25,976 nucleotides of DNA from JAADDV01 sp964582875 (GCA_964582875.1 CAZOTZ010000015.1:1-25976), one strand, 5' to 3'. Positions 1 through 7,517 are shown, numbered from the stretch's first letter. The notes: a model not told the origin generated them from the sequence alone. Made by a program: numbers and translations.

Positions 1-9
1 AGGGCTATC

Positions 10-327
10 ATGAAAAAGATAGATGACTTTAAATCCTTTGCGCTTGAAACAGTTAAAAAAGAATTCCCAGAGTTTTCAGGTGGGTGTTTAATGGTTTACC
101 AGCTTGGTAAAGAACATCTACTGATAGAACTTTTTGATAAAGAAGACAACAAAGTAGGAGAAATAATAGTAAATCTGAAAGAAGATAAAGTTTACAAAAA
201 CGGCAACGGGTACAGTATAAAAATAGAAGGAACACCAAAAGGTATGATCAGGTATTATCTGAAAGAAGGAAAAAAAGAGTTAGAGGGAAAAGCAGAAAGC
301 CTGTTCCCCTGTCTGGTAGTAGATTAG
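10..327 (+). CDS. Hypothetical protein, 105 aa
   Basis: I do not recognise this protein. It is a small, charged, soluble-looking chain of 105 residues with no signal peptide or membrane segment. The predicted pattern is a short N-terminal helix (about residues 3-18) followed by alternating beta-type stretches (residues 26-40, 48-55, 68-90), which suggests a compact alpha/beta fold. Two cysteines (26 and 101) are not arranged as a metal site. The ATG is preceded by a weak AGGG only 9 bases into the window, so an upstream operon partner cannot be excluded. The gene is convergent with the U32 gene, with 4 bases between the two stop codons and no hairpin there. Codon and base use match the neighbours, so it is probably a real gene. 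Confidence 0.6.
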   Translation: MKKIDDFKSFALETVKKEFPEFSGGCLMVYQLGKEHLLIELFDKEDNKVGEIIVNLKEDKVYKNGNGYSIKIEGTPKGMIRYYLKEGKKELEGKAESLFPCLVVD

Positions 328-331
328 AAAA

Positions 332-1558
332 CTACTTTGAAACTGTCAAAGGTGCTTTTTCTTCCTGATTCACCTCTACTATAAGATATACCTTATCCCC
401 AGGTCTTACCCTCTCAACTGTTTTTAGCCCTATAACATCTCCTCTCTGTGTTTCTTTTATATCCTTTCTATCAACCTGCATTGACTCAACAGTCTGTCTG
501 ACAACACCTGTTTTCTTTCCTATTATGTGTATTGTATCTCCAATCTTTATTGGATTATCTACTATCTTTACTTCAGCAACACTTATCTTTGGATAGAACT
601 TGAGGATTTCACCTACATAAAGCTTTTTCTCCTTTGCTATTGACTTGTTCATTCCAAAAAGACCTTCCCCAAAGTAAAAACCACTGTCCCATTCCCTGTG
701 GTAAACCCTCTCCAATTTGTCCCACAGGTCTTTCCATCCTTTTGTTTCCCATTCACCATTTAGTATTCTGTCCCTTGCTTCCCTGTAAGCTGATGTTACC
801 ATATATGCATAATCTGCATTTTTGTTTCTTCCTTCTATCTTCCAGCTGTCTGCCCACATAAGCTTGTCAACAAAGTTTATTGTTACTAAATCCCTTGCAG
901 AAAGAACATAATCAGAACCAAGATAAAACTCTGTACCTGTGTTTTTTGATACTATTTTCACATCAAACTCATGTCTGCAGACCTGATAACACTCTCCTCT
1001 ATTTCCTGATTTTTCAAAAACATCATGGGATAAGAAACATCTACCGGAAACTGCCATACACATAGCACCGTGGATAAATATTTCCACTTCAAGGTTAGTT
1101 TTATTTTTTATATCTAAAAGACCCTGTAGTTTAACTTCCCTTGCAGGAACTATCCTTTTTATTCCCATCTTCTCATAAAACTTTGCTGCCTGGGAGTTTG
1201 ACACAGATGCCATTGTTGAAAGATGTGTTTCTATACCAAGCTCAATAGACTTAGACAGTACTGCCATATCCCATCCAATAACAGCATCTACGCCAATCTC
1301 TTTTAACTGGTGAAGCGTCTCGTTTATATAAGGAAGGTCATCTTCAAAAACAATAGAGTTAAGAACTATGTACTGTTTAACCCCTGCGTCCTGTGTAATC
1401 TTCCTTATTTCTTTGACATCTTCTATTGTAAAGTTAGACTTTAAAGCCCTCTGGTTTATCTTTCCTACTCCCATATATATAGCATCAGCACCTGCTTTTA
1501 TTACAGCAGAAAGACCTTCATAATGCCCAACAGGTGCCAGAATTTCAGGCTTGTTCAT
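332..1558 (-). CDS. U32-family protein (TrhP/YegQ-like tRNA hydroxylation factor)
   Basis: The protein belongs to the peptidase U32 family, whose studied members are mostly RNA- or quinone-hydroxylation proteins and not proteases. The N-terminal segment EILAPVGHYEGLSAVIKAGA (residues 6-25) is the typical opening of the TIM-barrel-like domain. Four cysteines, C168-x6-C175 and C191-x3-C195, lie in the family block around HGAMCMAVSGRC; in related U32 proteins such cysteines bind an Fe-S cluster. Length (about 408 aa) and this block resemble TrhP (YegQ), which makes 5-hydroxyuridine at tRNA position 34, more than the longer RlhA, but the substrate is not decided by sequence. Two ATGs are adjacent (1561 and 1558). 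SD GGAGGG lies 3 or 6 bases away, favouring the second ATG. Transcribed divergently from trpC. Confidence 0.85.
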   Translation of the reverse strand: MNKPEILAPVGHYEGLSAVIKAGADAIYMGVGKINQRALKSNFTIEDVKEIRKITQDAGVKQYIVLNSIVFEDDLPYINETLHQLKEIGVDAVIGWDMAVLSKSIELGIETHLSTMASVSNSQAAKFYEKMGIKRIVPAREVKLQGLLDIKNKTNLEVEIFIHGAMCMAVSGRCFLSHDVFEKSGNRGECYQVCRHEFDVKIVSKNTGTEFYLGSDYVLSARDLVTINFVDKLMWADSWKIEGRNKNADYAYMVTSAYREARDRILNGEWETKGWKDLWDKLERVYHREWDSGFYFGEGLFGMNKSIAKEKKLYVGEILKFYPKISVAEVKIVDNPIKIGDTIHIIGKKTGVVRQTVESMQVDRKDIKETQRGDVIGLKTVERVRPGDKVYLIVEVNQEEKAPLTVSK

Positions 1559-1610
1559 CATTTCCCTCCGTTTTCTTGATTAGATTTAATATATTCAAAT
1601 CTGAGATATT

Positions 1611-1638
1611 TCATTTATATGAGAAAACTCATAAATGA
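1611..1638. repeat. Imperfect inverted repeat in the U32/trpC divergent region
   Basis: TCATTT-(AT)-ATGAG, an AAAA loop, then CTCAT-AAATGA form an 11-bp stem interrupted by a 2-base bulge. It sits roughly midway between two divergent start codons (1558 and 1693) and has no U-tract, so it is more likely an operator or a leader hairpin than a terminator. No convincing -35/-10 pair could be fixed around it; the rest of the 1559-1692 gap is AT-rich. Confidence 0.35.
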
Positions 1639-1692
1639 CAAGCTTTTTTAACGTTTTGTTTTCTTTTAAAATAAAATAAAAAAGGAGTCTGT

Positions 1693-2472
1693 ATGAATAT
1701 ATTAGAAAGGATAGTAGAAACAAAAAAAGAAGAACTTCTTAACTATACCCCTGATTATATTGGTTTTCTTGAAAAGAAAGTAGCAGAAAGGGAAGATAAA
1801 GCCAGAGATTTTAAAAAAGCCTTAAAAAAAGAAGGGATTAACATAATAGCTGAAGTAAAAAAAGCATCTCCATCAAAAGGGGTTATAAGGGAAGAGTTTA
1901 ACCCTGTAGAGATTGCAAAGATATACGAGGAAAATGGAGCTGCTGCAATATCTGTATTAACAGATAAAAAGTATTTTCAAGGGGATATTGGGTACATACA
2001 GGAGATAAGAAAAGCAGGAGTTAACATTCCAGTTTTAAGAAAAGACTTCATTATTGATAAAAGACAGATTTTAGAAGCTTTTGCATTTGGAGCTGATACA
2101 TTTTTACTTATTGCAAGGATTTTGTCTGAAGGTGATATGAGAGAGCTTATTGAATATGGAAGGGAGTTTGGAATGGAACCTCTTGTTGAAATACATTCAG
2201 AGGAAGAAGGAATAAAATCCCTTTACGCAGGAGCAAAGATAGTAGGAATAAACAACAGAAACCTTGAAAATTTCACAGTTGATATAAACCTTTCAAAAAA
2301 ACTCGCTCCAAAACTGAAAGAACTTGGAGCTGAAGTTGTTGTTGCAGAAAGCGGTTTATCTTCAAAAAAAGAGCTTTTAGAACTAAAAAAGTACAGAGTT
2401 GATGCCTTCCTTATCGGAGAATCATTGATGAGGGAAAAGGATATAGCAAAAAAACTTAAAAGCTTCCTGTGA
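1693..2472 (+). CDS. trpC: Indole-3-glycerol phosphate synthase
   Basis: TrpC closes the indole ring of CdRP to indole-3-glycerol phosphate in cytosolic tryptophan synthesis. The 259-aa length is normal for the monofunctional (beta/alpha)8 enzyme. Visible active-site blocks are IIAEVKKASPSKG (residues 51-63, with catalytic Glu54 and Lys56), LRKDFI with the general acid Lys117, LVEIHSE with Glu166, GINNRNL (185-191) and VVAESGLSS with Glu218. The ATG has SD AAAGGAG 6-7 bases upstream. No other trp gene is adjacent, so the pathway is dispersed, as is common in Aquificota. A hairpin terminator follows the stop codon directly. Confidence 0.97.
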   Translation: MNILERIVETKKEELLNYTPDYIGFLEKKVAEREDKARDFKKALKKEGINIIAEVKKASPSKGVIREEFNPVEIAKIYEENGAAAISVLTDKKYFQGDIGYIQEIRKAGVNIPVLRKDFIIDKRQILEAFAFGADTFLLIARILSEGDMRELIEYGREFGMEPLVEIHSEEEGIKSLYAGAKIVGINNRNLENFTVDINLSKKLAPKLKELGAEVVVAESGLSSKKELLELKKYRVDAFLIGESLMREKDIAKKLKSFL

Positions 2473-2473
2473 G

Positions 2474-2497
2474 AAGCCCTGCAAATGCAGGGCTTTT
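2474..2497. terminator. Bidirectional terminator between trpC and the 153-aa gene
   Basis: A 9-bp stem, AAGCCCTGC/GCAGGGCTT, with loop AAAT lies directly after the trpC stop. T residues follow on the + strand and A residues precede the stem, so it can serve the convergent minus-strand gene, whose stop codon begins at 2498 and overlaps the U-tract. Confidence 0.85.
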
Positions 2498-2957
2498 AAC
2501 CTTCCATAACATTCTTTTCAGGTAGTTTTTCAGGTGCTTTATAGCTATCTTTTACAAGAAATCTATCAAGATGTTCTTTTAAACTTTCAAAAAGGTAATC
2601 CTCTCCCATCTCTTCAAAAGCAAAAACCTTTATACCACTGTGCCACTTTATTATAACTTCTTCCCCATTAAATACTATTTCCACAAAGAAATTCTCACTT
2701 TTACCTGTTAATGGGTCAAAAAGCTTTACTTTTTTATTCCTGATATGAATTCTAAACCCACTTTCTAAAAGATTATCCCTTAGTTTTTCAATGAAAGACT
2801 TCTTTTTATCAATCTTTTGAAGTTCTTCCAAAGGAAAACTGCCAAGTAAAGCTATTAATCTTTCCCCCCTCTTTGCATAGGTAGACTCTCCTTTTTCTTT
2901 TCTTAACTCTTCAAGAGATTTGTATAGTTTCCTTAAATCTCTGAAAAAGTTTCCCAT
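2496..2957 (-). CDS. Hypothetical protein, 153 aa
   Basis: I do not recognise this family. The chain is soluble and strongly charged. Residues 1-60 look helical and Lys/Glu-rich, perhaps with coiled-coil tendency. Residues 68-110 look like a beta-rich core (RIHIRNKKVKLFDP, then FFVEIVFNGEEVIIKWHSGIKVF). The C-terminal tail is Lys/Pro-rich. No cysteines, signal peptide or transmembrane segment are seen. The ATG at 2957 follows a GGGGGA stretch about 8 bases upstream. The gene is divergent from lipB (about 70 bases between starts) and convergent with trpC. Uninterrupted length and lineage-typical codon use support a real gene. Confidence 0.6.
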   Translation of the reverse strand: MGNFFRDLRKLYKSLEELRKEKGESTYAKRGERLIALLGSFPLEELQKIDKKKSFIEKLRDNLLESGFRIHIRNKKVKLFDPLTGKSENFFVEIVFNGEEVIIKWHSGIKVFAFEEMGEDYLFESLKEHLDRFLVKDSYKAPEKLPEKNVMEG

Positions 2958-3028
2958 TTTTCCATCCCCCTTAATATTTTTTATTGTTGTATTATTGATA
3001 AATATAATCTAAATCTTCGGTTTTGGGA

Positions 3029-3640
3029 ATGGTTATTTTAGATTTAGGAAAGACAGATTACCTTGAAACATTAAAACTTCAAAGAAAACTTTTTGAAGAA
3101 AAGATAAAAAACCCTGAGAAAGAAGATACTGTTTTAATAACAGAACATTTCCCTGTTTACACAAAAGGAAAAACCACTGATGAAAGCCATATTCCCTATG
3201 AGATTAAAGAAGTTCCTGTTATTGATATAGAAAGGGGAGGAAGTATCACATTCCATGGAGAAGGTCAGATTGTTGTTTATCCTGTTTTATCTCTGAATAA
3301 AAAAAGAAAGATTTCAGTAAAAAATTATGTAAAAACCCTTGAAGAAATAATGATACAAACATTAACAGATTTTGAAATAGATAGTTTTAGGGAAGAAAAA
3401 AGAAGAGGTGTTTTTACAGAAAAAGGAAAAATTGGTTTTGTTGGGGTTAAAATTTCCCGTTTCACAACAATGCATGGTTTTTCTTTAAATGTTAATGTGG
3501 ATAAAAGGTATTTTGAAAAGATTATCCCTTGTGGAATAAAAGATAAACCAGTCTGTAGCATGGAAGATTTTATAAAAAATATAAAAGTGGAGGATGTGAA
3601 ACCTGTACTGATAGAAAAAATAAAATCCCTTTTAGGATAA
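3029..3640 (+). CDS. lipB: Octanoyl-[ACP]:protein N-octanoyltransferase LipB
   Basis: LipB moves octanoyl groups from acyl carrier protein to the lipoyl domains of 2-oxoacid dehydrogenases or the glycine cleavage H protein, the first step of de novo lipoylation. Numbered from the ATG at 3029, the family blocks are ERGGSITFHGEGQ (residues 68-80), the acyl-thioester Cys in IIPCGI (Cys168) and its partner Lys in KGKIGFVGVKISR (Lys134). About 203 aa is the usual length. An in-frame TTG at 3023 is also possible, but neither start has a good SD; ATG is preferred because it fits the typical short N-terminus. It heads a lipB-dapF-birA run; BirA belongs to the same acyl/biotinyl transferase fold superfamily. 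Confidence 0.92.
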   Translation: MVILDLGKTDYLETLKLQRKLFEEKIKNPEKEDTVLITEHFPVYTKGKTTDESHIPYEIKEVPVIDIERGGSITFHGEGQIVVYPVLSLNKKRKISVKNYVKTLEEIMIQTLTDFEIDSFREEKRRGVFTEKGKIGFVGVKISRFTTMHGFSLNVNVDKRYFEKIIPCGIKDKPVCSMEDFIKNIKVEDVKPVLIEKIKSLLG

Positions 3641-3664
3641 AATATCTAAAAAAAGGAGGACAGG

Positions 3665-4531
3665 TTGAGAGAGAATTTCTTTGTAAAATCCCATGGTCTT
3701 GGTAATGACTATATCGCTGTGGATAGTGAAAATCTAACCTTCAAACTCTCAGAAGAAGCTATAAAAACAATATGTGATGTCCACTACGGAATTGGCTCAG
3801 ATGGAATTCTTGTAAAGGTACCCTCTGAAAAAGCAGATTTTGGACTGAGGATTTTTAATCCAGATGGCTCAGAGGCAGAAAAAAGTGGGAATGGTCTGAG
3901 AATATTCTGTAAATTTCTGTTTGATTACAGATATACAGAAAAAAAGGAGTTTACAGTAGAGACATTAGGAGGAGTAGTTAAAGCTAAGATAGAAGAGGTA
4001 CACAATGGAAAAGCAAAAATAATAACAGTTGATATGGGAAAAGCAGTTTTTGAAGCTAAAGAAATACCTGTCTTATGTGATGAAAAAGAATGTATAGGAA
4101 AAAAAATAAAAGTAGAAGATAAAGAGTTTGAGATAAACTGTGTATCAGTAGGAAATCCCCACTGCGTAATTATACTTGATAAGCTATTAGAGGATAAAGA
4201 AGTAAAAAAATACGGAAAAATCATTGAAAATCTTTCAATCTTTCCTAACAGGATAAATGTTCAATTTGTAAAACCTGTAGATAGGCACACAGCCAAAATA
4301 AAAATATGGGAAAGGGGAGCCGGTTATACCCTTGCATCAGGAAGCTCTTCCTGTGCTGTAGCTTCAGTTTTAGTAAAGAAAGGTCTTGCTGAAGAGTACG
4401 TTGATATTCATATGCCTGGAGGAATATTGCATATAAATGTTGATAAAGACTTTAATATAAGAATGACCGGTGAAGTACAGGAAATATGCAACGGGTACTT
4501 TTCTGAAGAGCTGGTAGAAAGGGTACAATGA
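3665..4531 (+). CDS. Diaminopimelate epimerase-family protein with Ser/Ser in place of the catalytic Cys pair
   Basis: Overall architecture is that of DapF: FFVKSHGLGNDYIAVD (residues 5-20), the FNPDGSEAE block (64-72), SVGNPHCVI (161-169) and WERGAG (215-220). 288 aa is a normal length. DapF converts LL- to meso-diaminopimelate with two cysteines, one in CGNG and one in CGTG. Here those positions read KSGNGLR (Ser74) and LASGSSS (Ser225), so both catalytic thiols are absent. Cys82 and Cys230 are nearby but out of register. Cys-based epimerase activity is therefore doubtful, and a true dapF may lie elsewhere. Start is TTG at 3665, behind a strong AAGGAGGA (ending 3660). The stop overlaps the birA start (ATGA). 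I withhold the symbol dapF for this reason. Confidence 0.85.
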   Translation: MRENFFVKSHGLGNDYIAVDSENLTFKLSEEAIKTICDVHYGIGSDGILVKVPSEKADFGLRIFNPDGSEAEKSGNGLRIFCKFLFDYRYTEKKEFTVETLGGVVKAKIEEVHNGKAKIITVDMGKAVFEAKEIPVLCDEKECIGKKIKVEDKEFEINCVSVGNPHCVIILDKLLEDKEVKKYGKIIENLSIFPNRINVQFVKPVDRHTAKIKIWERGAGYTLASGSSSCAVASVLVKKGLAEEYVDIHMPGGILHINVDKDFNIRMTGEVQEICNGYFSEELVERVQ

Positions 4532-5472
4532 TGGATAGAACCGACGAAAAAATACTTTCATTAATAGAAAAAAGAACCGTATCAGGTGAAGAAATAGCAA
4601 AAATCCTTGGTGTATCCCGGGTTGCTGTATGGAAAAGAATAAAAAAACTTGAAGCTCTTGGCTATACAATAAAAAGGTACAAAGAAGGATATAAACTTGA
4701 AGCAAGCCCGGATTTTTTATATCCGTATGAATTAAAAAAATACCTGAAAACAAAATGGTTAGGAAGAAAATACATATTTTTTGAAGAGATAGACTCTACA
4801 AACATTTATGCAAAAAAGGAAAACTTAGAACACGGGACTGTTGTCCTCGCTGAAACGCAGACAAAAGGGAAAGGAAGAAAAGGTAGAAAATGGGTATCAC
4901 AAAAAGGAAAAGGGCTTTACTTTTCTATCGTTCTCAAAAAAAGCTACCCATTTGAGCAGTTCAGTGTGTTATCTCTTCTTTTCCCTGTTGCTGTAAAAAA
5001 AGCAATACAAAAGCATATAAGTAAACAGATATTTATAAAATGGCCTAATGACCTTTATATAGAAGGTAAGAAATTTGCCGGCTTTCTGATAGAAACAGAA
5101 CTTGAAGGAAGCGAAATATCAAAAATAGTAGCAGGAATAGGTGTAAACGTTAACAATACAACAGAAAATCTAAAAGGTATCCCTACACCAGCCACTTCTT
5201 TAAGAATAGAAGAAGGAAGAAAACTAAACAGAAAGCAGATATTAGCAGATATACTTTTAGAGATAGAAAACCAGATAGAAAGCTTCTCACACGAAAAGGT
5301 AGTAGATGAAGTGGAAAAAAGCCTGCTTTGGAAAGGAAAAGAAGTTATAGTTGTTGATAATCACAAAAGAGGAACTCTTTTAGGGATAAACAAAAAAGGA
5401 TACTTAATTCTCCAAACAGACAGGGGTTTAGAAGAGATTGTTTCAGGAGATTTATCACTGAGACAGGTTTAA
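4528..5472 (+). CDS. birA: Bifunctional biotin-[acetyl-CoA-carboxylase] ligase / biotin repressor BirA
   Basis: BirA activates biotin as biotinyl-AMP and attaches it to lysine of biotin carrier domains. Three parts are visible: an N-terminal winged helix (residues 5-57, with SGEEIAKILGVSRVAVWKRI), the ligase core with EEIDSTN (86-92), the adenylate-binding GKGRKGRKW (114-122) and KWPNDLYIEGKKFAGFL (171-187, catalytic Lys182 by alignment), and a C-terminal SH3-like domain (about 265-314). The DNA-binding domain means it may also repress biotin genes, as in E. coli; no operator was identified here. Its start overlaps the preceding stop by ATGA; a second ATG at 4531 is equally well placed behind GAAAGGG. 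A likely client is the biotinyl domain encoded at 16249-18090. Confidence 0.95.
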   Translation: MMDRTDEKILSLIEKRTVSGEEIAKILGVSRVAVWKRIKKLEALGYTIKRYKEGYKLEASPDFLYPYELKKYLKTKWLGRKYIFFEEIDSTNIYAKKENLEHGTVVLAETQTKGKGRKGRKWVSQKGKGLYFSIVLKKSYPFEQFSVLSLLFPVAVKKAIQKHISKQIFIKWPNDLYIEGKKFAGFLIETELEGSEISKIVAGIGVNVNNTTENLKGIPTPATSLRIEEGRKLNRKQILADILLEIENQIESFSHEKVVDEVEKSLLWKGKEVIVVDNHKRGTLLGINKKGYLILQTDRGLEEIVSGDLSLRQV

Positions 5473-5475
5473 GTC

Positions 5476-5493
5476 TCATTTTTGCAAAAATGA
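5476..5493. repeat. Perfect 18-bp palindrome downstream of birA
   Basis: TCATTTTTGCAAAAATGA is a perfect palindrome placed 4 bases after the birA stop. It is GC-poor and lacks a following T-tract, so a protein-binding site or weak transcript end is possible. The rest of the gap to lpxC (5494-5603) is AT-rich with only weak promoter-like matches, such as TTGATA near 5517 followed 16 bases later by TAAATT. Confidence 0.4.
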
Positions 5494-5603
5494 AGAGAAT
5501 AACCTTTCCTATCCTTTGATAAAACAGTATTTCCAGTTAAATTTTTAATGGTATGTATTTTGCTTAAATAGTATATGAATACTTCCTATTTCAGGAGAAA
5601 AAA

Positions 5604-6500
5604 TTGATTTGCCAATATCAGAGAACAGTTGAGAGAGAGGTTAACATAAAAGGAATAGGACTACACTCAGGTTTAGGAGTTAATCTAAAGCTGATACCTG
5701 CAAAAGAAAACGAAGGTATTAATTTTGTGAAAAACGGTGTTATTATCCCTGCTAAAGTAGAGTTTGCAAAAAGCTTTGAGTTTTCAACATCTTTAAATAA
5801 AGAAAACCAGTGGGTAAGAACAGTTGAACATCTAATGTCTGCTTTTTTCTTCACAGGAATAGACAACGTTTACGTAGAAATAGACAGTGAAGAAGTTCCA
5901 ATAATGGATGGAAGCGCTAAGATTTTTGTTGAAAAAATAAAAGAAGCAGGTATAAAAAGTTTAAAAGAAGAAAAGATTTATGCAGTAATAGAGAAAGAAG
6001 TGAAAGCTACATATGAAGACAGGTATATTATTGGAAAACCTTACCATACACTAAAAGCCGTTTATCACGCAAAATACAATAACGTCATCATAGGAAACAA
6101 AAAAGCTGTCTATGAACATTCAAGCAAAGCGAGTTTTGATAAGATATCAAATGCAAGAACATACTGCTTTTTAGAAGAAGTTGAATACCTGAAAAGTAAA
6201 GGTCTTGCAAAAGGTGGTTCCCTTGAAAATGCCGTAGTTTTGCATAACGACACAGTTATAAACCCAGAAGGTTTTAGATTTGAAGATGAACCTGTAAAAC
6301 ATAAAGTTTTAGACCTTATCGGAGACCTTTACCTATTAGGATATCCTTTAATAGGGGAAGTATATTCATTTAAAGGTGGTCATAAACTTAACGCTGATTT
6401 TGTAAGGAAACTAAAAGAAGAAAACGCCTTTGAGTTAAAGTACGCCTCTCAAGTTTTAGAAGACCTGAAAAAAAGAAAAAAACAGGTAGTAGCCGCGTGA
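5604..6500 (+). CDS. lpxC: UDP-3-O-acyl-N-acetylglucosamine deacetylase LpxC
   Basis: LpxC is the zinc-dependent committed step of lipid A synthesis, removing acetate from UDP-3-O-acyl-GlcNAc. Zinc ligands are visible as His76 in VEHLMSA, and His233 and Asp237 in VKHKVLDLIGDL; Glu75 and His260 (KGGHKLN) are the acid/base residues. KGIGLHSG (residues 16-23) is the family opening. The 298-aa length resembles the Aquifex enzyme. The start is TTG at 5604 with AGGAGA 5 bases upstream. A fused FabZ domain, as occurs in some phyla, is absent. It is followed by a hairpin terminator overlapping its last codons. Presence of lpxC shows a lipid A-bearing outer membrane. Confidence 0.96.
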   Translation: MICQYQRTVEREVNIKGIGLHSGLGVNLKLIPAKENEGINFVKNGVIIPAKVEFAKSFEFSTSLNKENQWVRTVEHLMSAFFFTGIDNVYVEIDSEEVPIMDGSAKIFVEKIKEAGIKSLKEEKIYAVIEKEVKATYEDRYIIGKPYHTLKAVYHAKYNNVIIGNKKAVYEHSSKASFDKISNARTYCFLEEVEYLKSKGLAKGGSLENAVVLHNDTVINPEGFRFEDEPVKHKVLDLIGDLYLLGYPLIGEVYSFKGGHKLNADFVRKLKEENAFELKYASQVLEDLKKRKKQVVAA

Positions 6501-6513
6501 GCTACCTGTTTTT
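6481..6513 (+). terminator. Rho-independent terminator of lpxC
   Basis: AACAGGTAG (6481-6489) pairs with CTACCTGTT (6502-6510) and is followed by TTTTT. The 5' arm and loop include the last lpxC codons and stop. Confidence 0.85.
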
Positions 6514-6589
6514 ATTCTAACCACAAATGCTTTTTCATTCTAAACAATATAACAACTGTTAAAAAATTTTTTTCTCTAAAATCTGGTAA

Positions 6590-6638
6590 TATAATGTCTA
6601 TTATATCTATTATTTGTTTGTTATATAGAAAACAAACA
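6590..6638 (+). promoter_or_regulatory. Candidate promoter and inverted repeat ahead of the HNH gene
   Basis: TATAAT at 6590-6595 is a consensus -10 with no good -35 (only T-rich sequence at the right distance). In the likely leader, TGTTTGTT (6615-6622) and AACAAACA (6631-6638) form an 8-bp inverted repeat with an 8-base spacer, ending directly at the CAGGAG ribosome site (6637-6642). It could be an operator for the gene's own HTH or ribbon-helix-helix domain, or a hairpin that limits translation. The rest of the 6514-6648 gap is AT-rich with short TCTATTA repeats. Confidence 0.45.
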
Positions 6639-6648
6639 GGAGTAAAAA

Positions 6649-7200
6649 ATGTATATTTTTGGAGATGAGATTATCAAACCAGTAAAGAATTTTGAAAATT
6701 ACGGTGTAAGTAATAAAGGTTTCGTTTACAAAATAAAGTATGGTCTTCTTGAAGTTAACTACAAAGAACATAGGATAAAGCCCTATAAAGACAAAAATGG
6801 ATATCTGTTTGTGAGGCTTTCAAACAAAGGAAAAACAAAAACAGCTTATGTGCATAAACTTGTTGCTGAGCATTTTATAGAAAACAAAGAAGGGTATAAG
6901 GTTGTAAAACATATAGATGGTAATAAAGAAAACAACTGTGTTGAAAACTTAAAATGGTTTCCAGATAAATCCCAGCTGAAAGAAGAAGTATTGAAGCTAA
7001 AAGATAAAGGTCTCTCTCCTGAAGATATATCAGAAAGATTAGGAGTTAGTGTTGAGTATATAAAAGATATTGAAAAAAGGAGGAAAGGTCTATTTGTTAA
7101 AATTCCAGAAAAACTTTACAGAAAACTGAAAAAGAAATCTGAAAAGACAGGAAAAAGTTTTTCCCAGATATTAGAAGAGATATTAGAAAAAAATCTTTAA
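6649..7200 (+). CDS. HNH/NUMOD4-like DNA-binding protein with HTH and ribbon-helix-helix-like tail
   Basis: The N-terminus resembles a NUMOD4 DNA-binding motif (NFENYGVSNKGFVYKIK, residues 14-30). It is followed by an HNH_3-type core: VHKLVAEHF (68-76, His69) and KHIDGNKENNCVENLKW (87-103, with His88, Asp90, Asn92, Asn96 and Asn100). Residues 110-142 look like a small helix-turn-helix (LSPEDISERLGVSVEYIKDI), and 148-182 resemble a CopG-type ribbon-helix-helix. HNH proteins of this type are usually phage or homing endonucleases, but no intron, intein or phage gene is adjacent. The protein could nick DNA or act as a regulator. ATG has CAGGAG 6 bases upstream. The stop overlaps that of the convergent comEA-like gene, so it may be an acquired gene between lpxC and that operon. 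Confidence 0.75.
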   Translation: MYIFGDEIIKPVKNFENYGVSNKGFVYKIKYGLLEVNYKEHRIKPYKDKNGYLFVRLSNKGKTKTAYVHKLVAEHFIENKEGYKVVKHIDGNKENNCVENLKWFPDKSQLKEEVLKLKDKGLSPEDISERLGVSVEYIKDIEKRRKGLFVKIPEKLYRKLKKKSEKTGKSFSQILEEILEKNL

Positions 7201-7517
7201 TTTGCTTTTATGAAGTATTTAAACTTTTGAAAGTTTCTTATTTTGTTTAAATCTTCTATAGAAGAAAATCTGCCCTTTTTCTTTCTAAAGCTTAAAATCC
7301 TTTCTGCTGTTTTTTCTTTTATGTAAGGAATAGATAGAAGCTGTTGCTTTGTTGCTGTATTTATGTTTATTTGAAGGTCTTCTTTTTTGTATACAGGTAT
7401 TTCTTCTTTAAAAGCAGATACAACAGTAGTAACAAACACGAAAACTAAAATGACTGTTTTTTGTTTATCAAAAAGTTCCCTGTTAAATGATAAGAGTTTC
7501 TCTACCGTGGATTTCAT
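7197..7517 (-). CDS. ComEA-like helix-hairpin-helix protein
   Basis: One hydrophobic segment (about residues 20-35, TVILVFVFVTTVVSAF) serves as a signal or membrane anchor. It is followed by a short linker and a tandem helix-hairpin-helix unit: ININTATKQQLLSIPYIKEKTAERILSFR (about residues 50-78), then a GRFSSIEDL stretch. This is the C-terminal DNA-binding domain of ComEA competence proteins, which hold incoming double-stranded DNA in the periplasm. At 106 aa it has the short form found in many Gram-negatives. The start overlaps the nurA 3' end by 35 bases and has no strong SD, suggesting translational coupling. Other competence genes are not in the window, so a role in uptake is inferred. 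Confidence 0.8.
   Translation of the reverse strand: MKSTVEKLLSFNRELFDKQKTVILVFVFVTTVVSAFKEEIPVYKKEDLQININTATKQQLLSIPYIKEKTAERILSFRKKKGRFSSIEDLNKIRNFQKFKYFIKAN

Noticed and set aside
634..1065. Two + strand open frames opposite the U32 gene
   Set aside because: They are antisense to a well-supported protein family, have no SD and show Cys/Leu/Pro-rich shadow composition.
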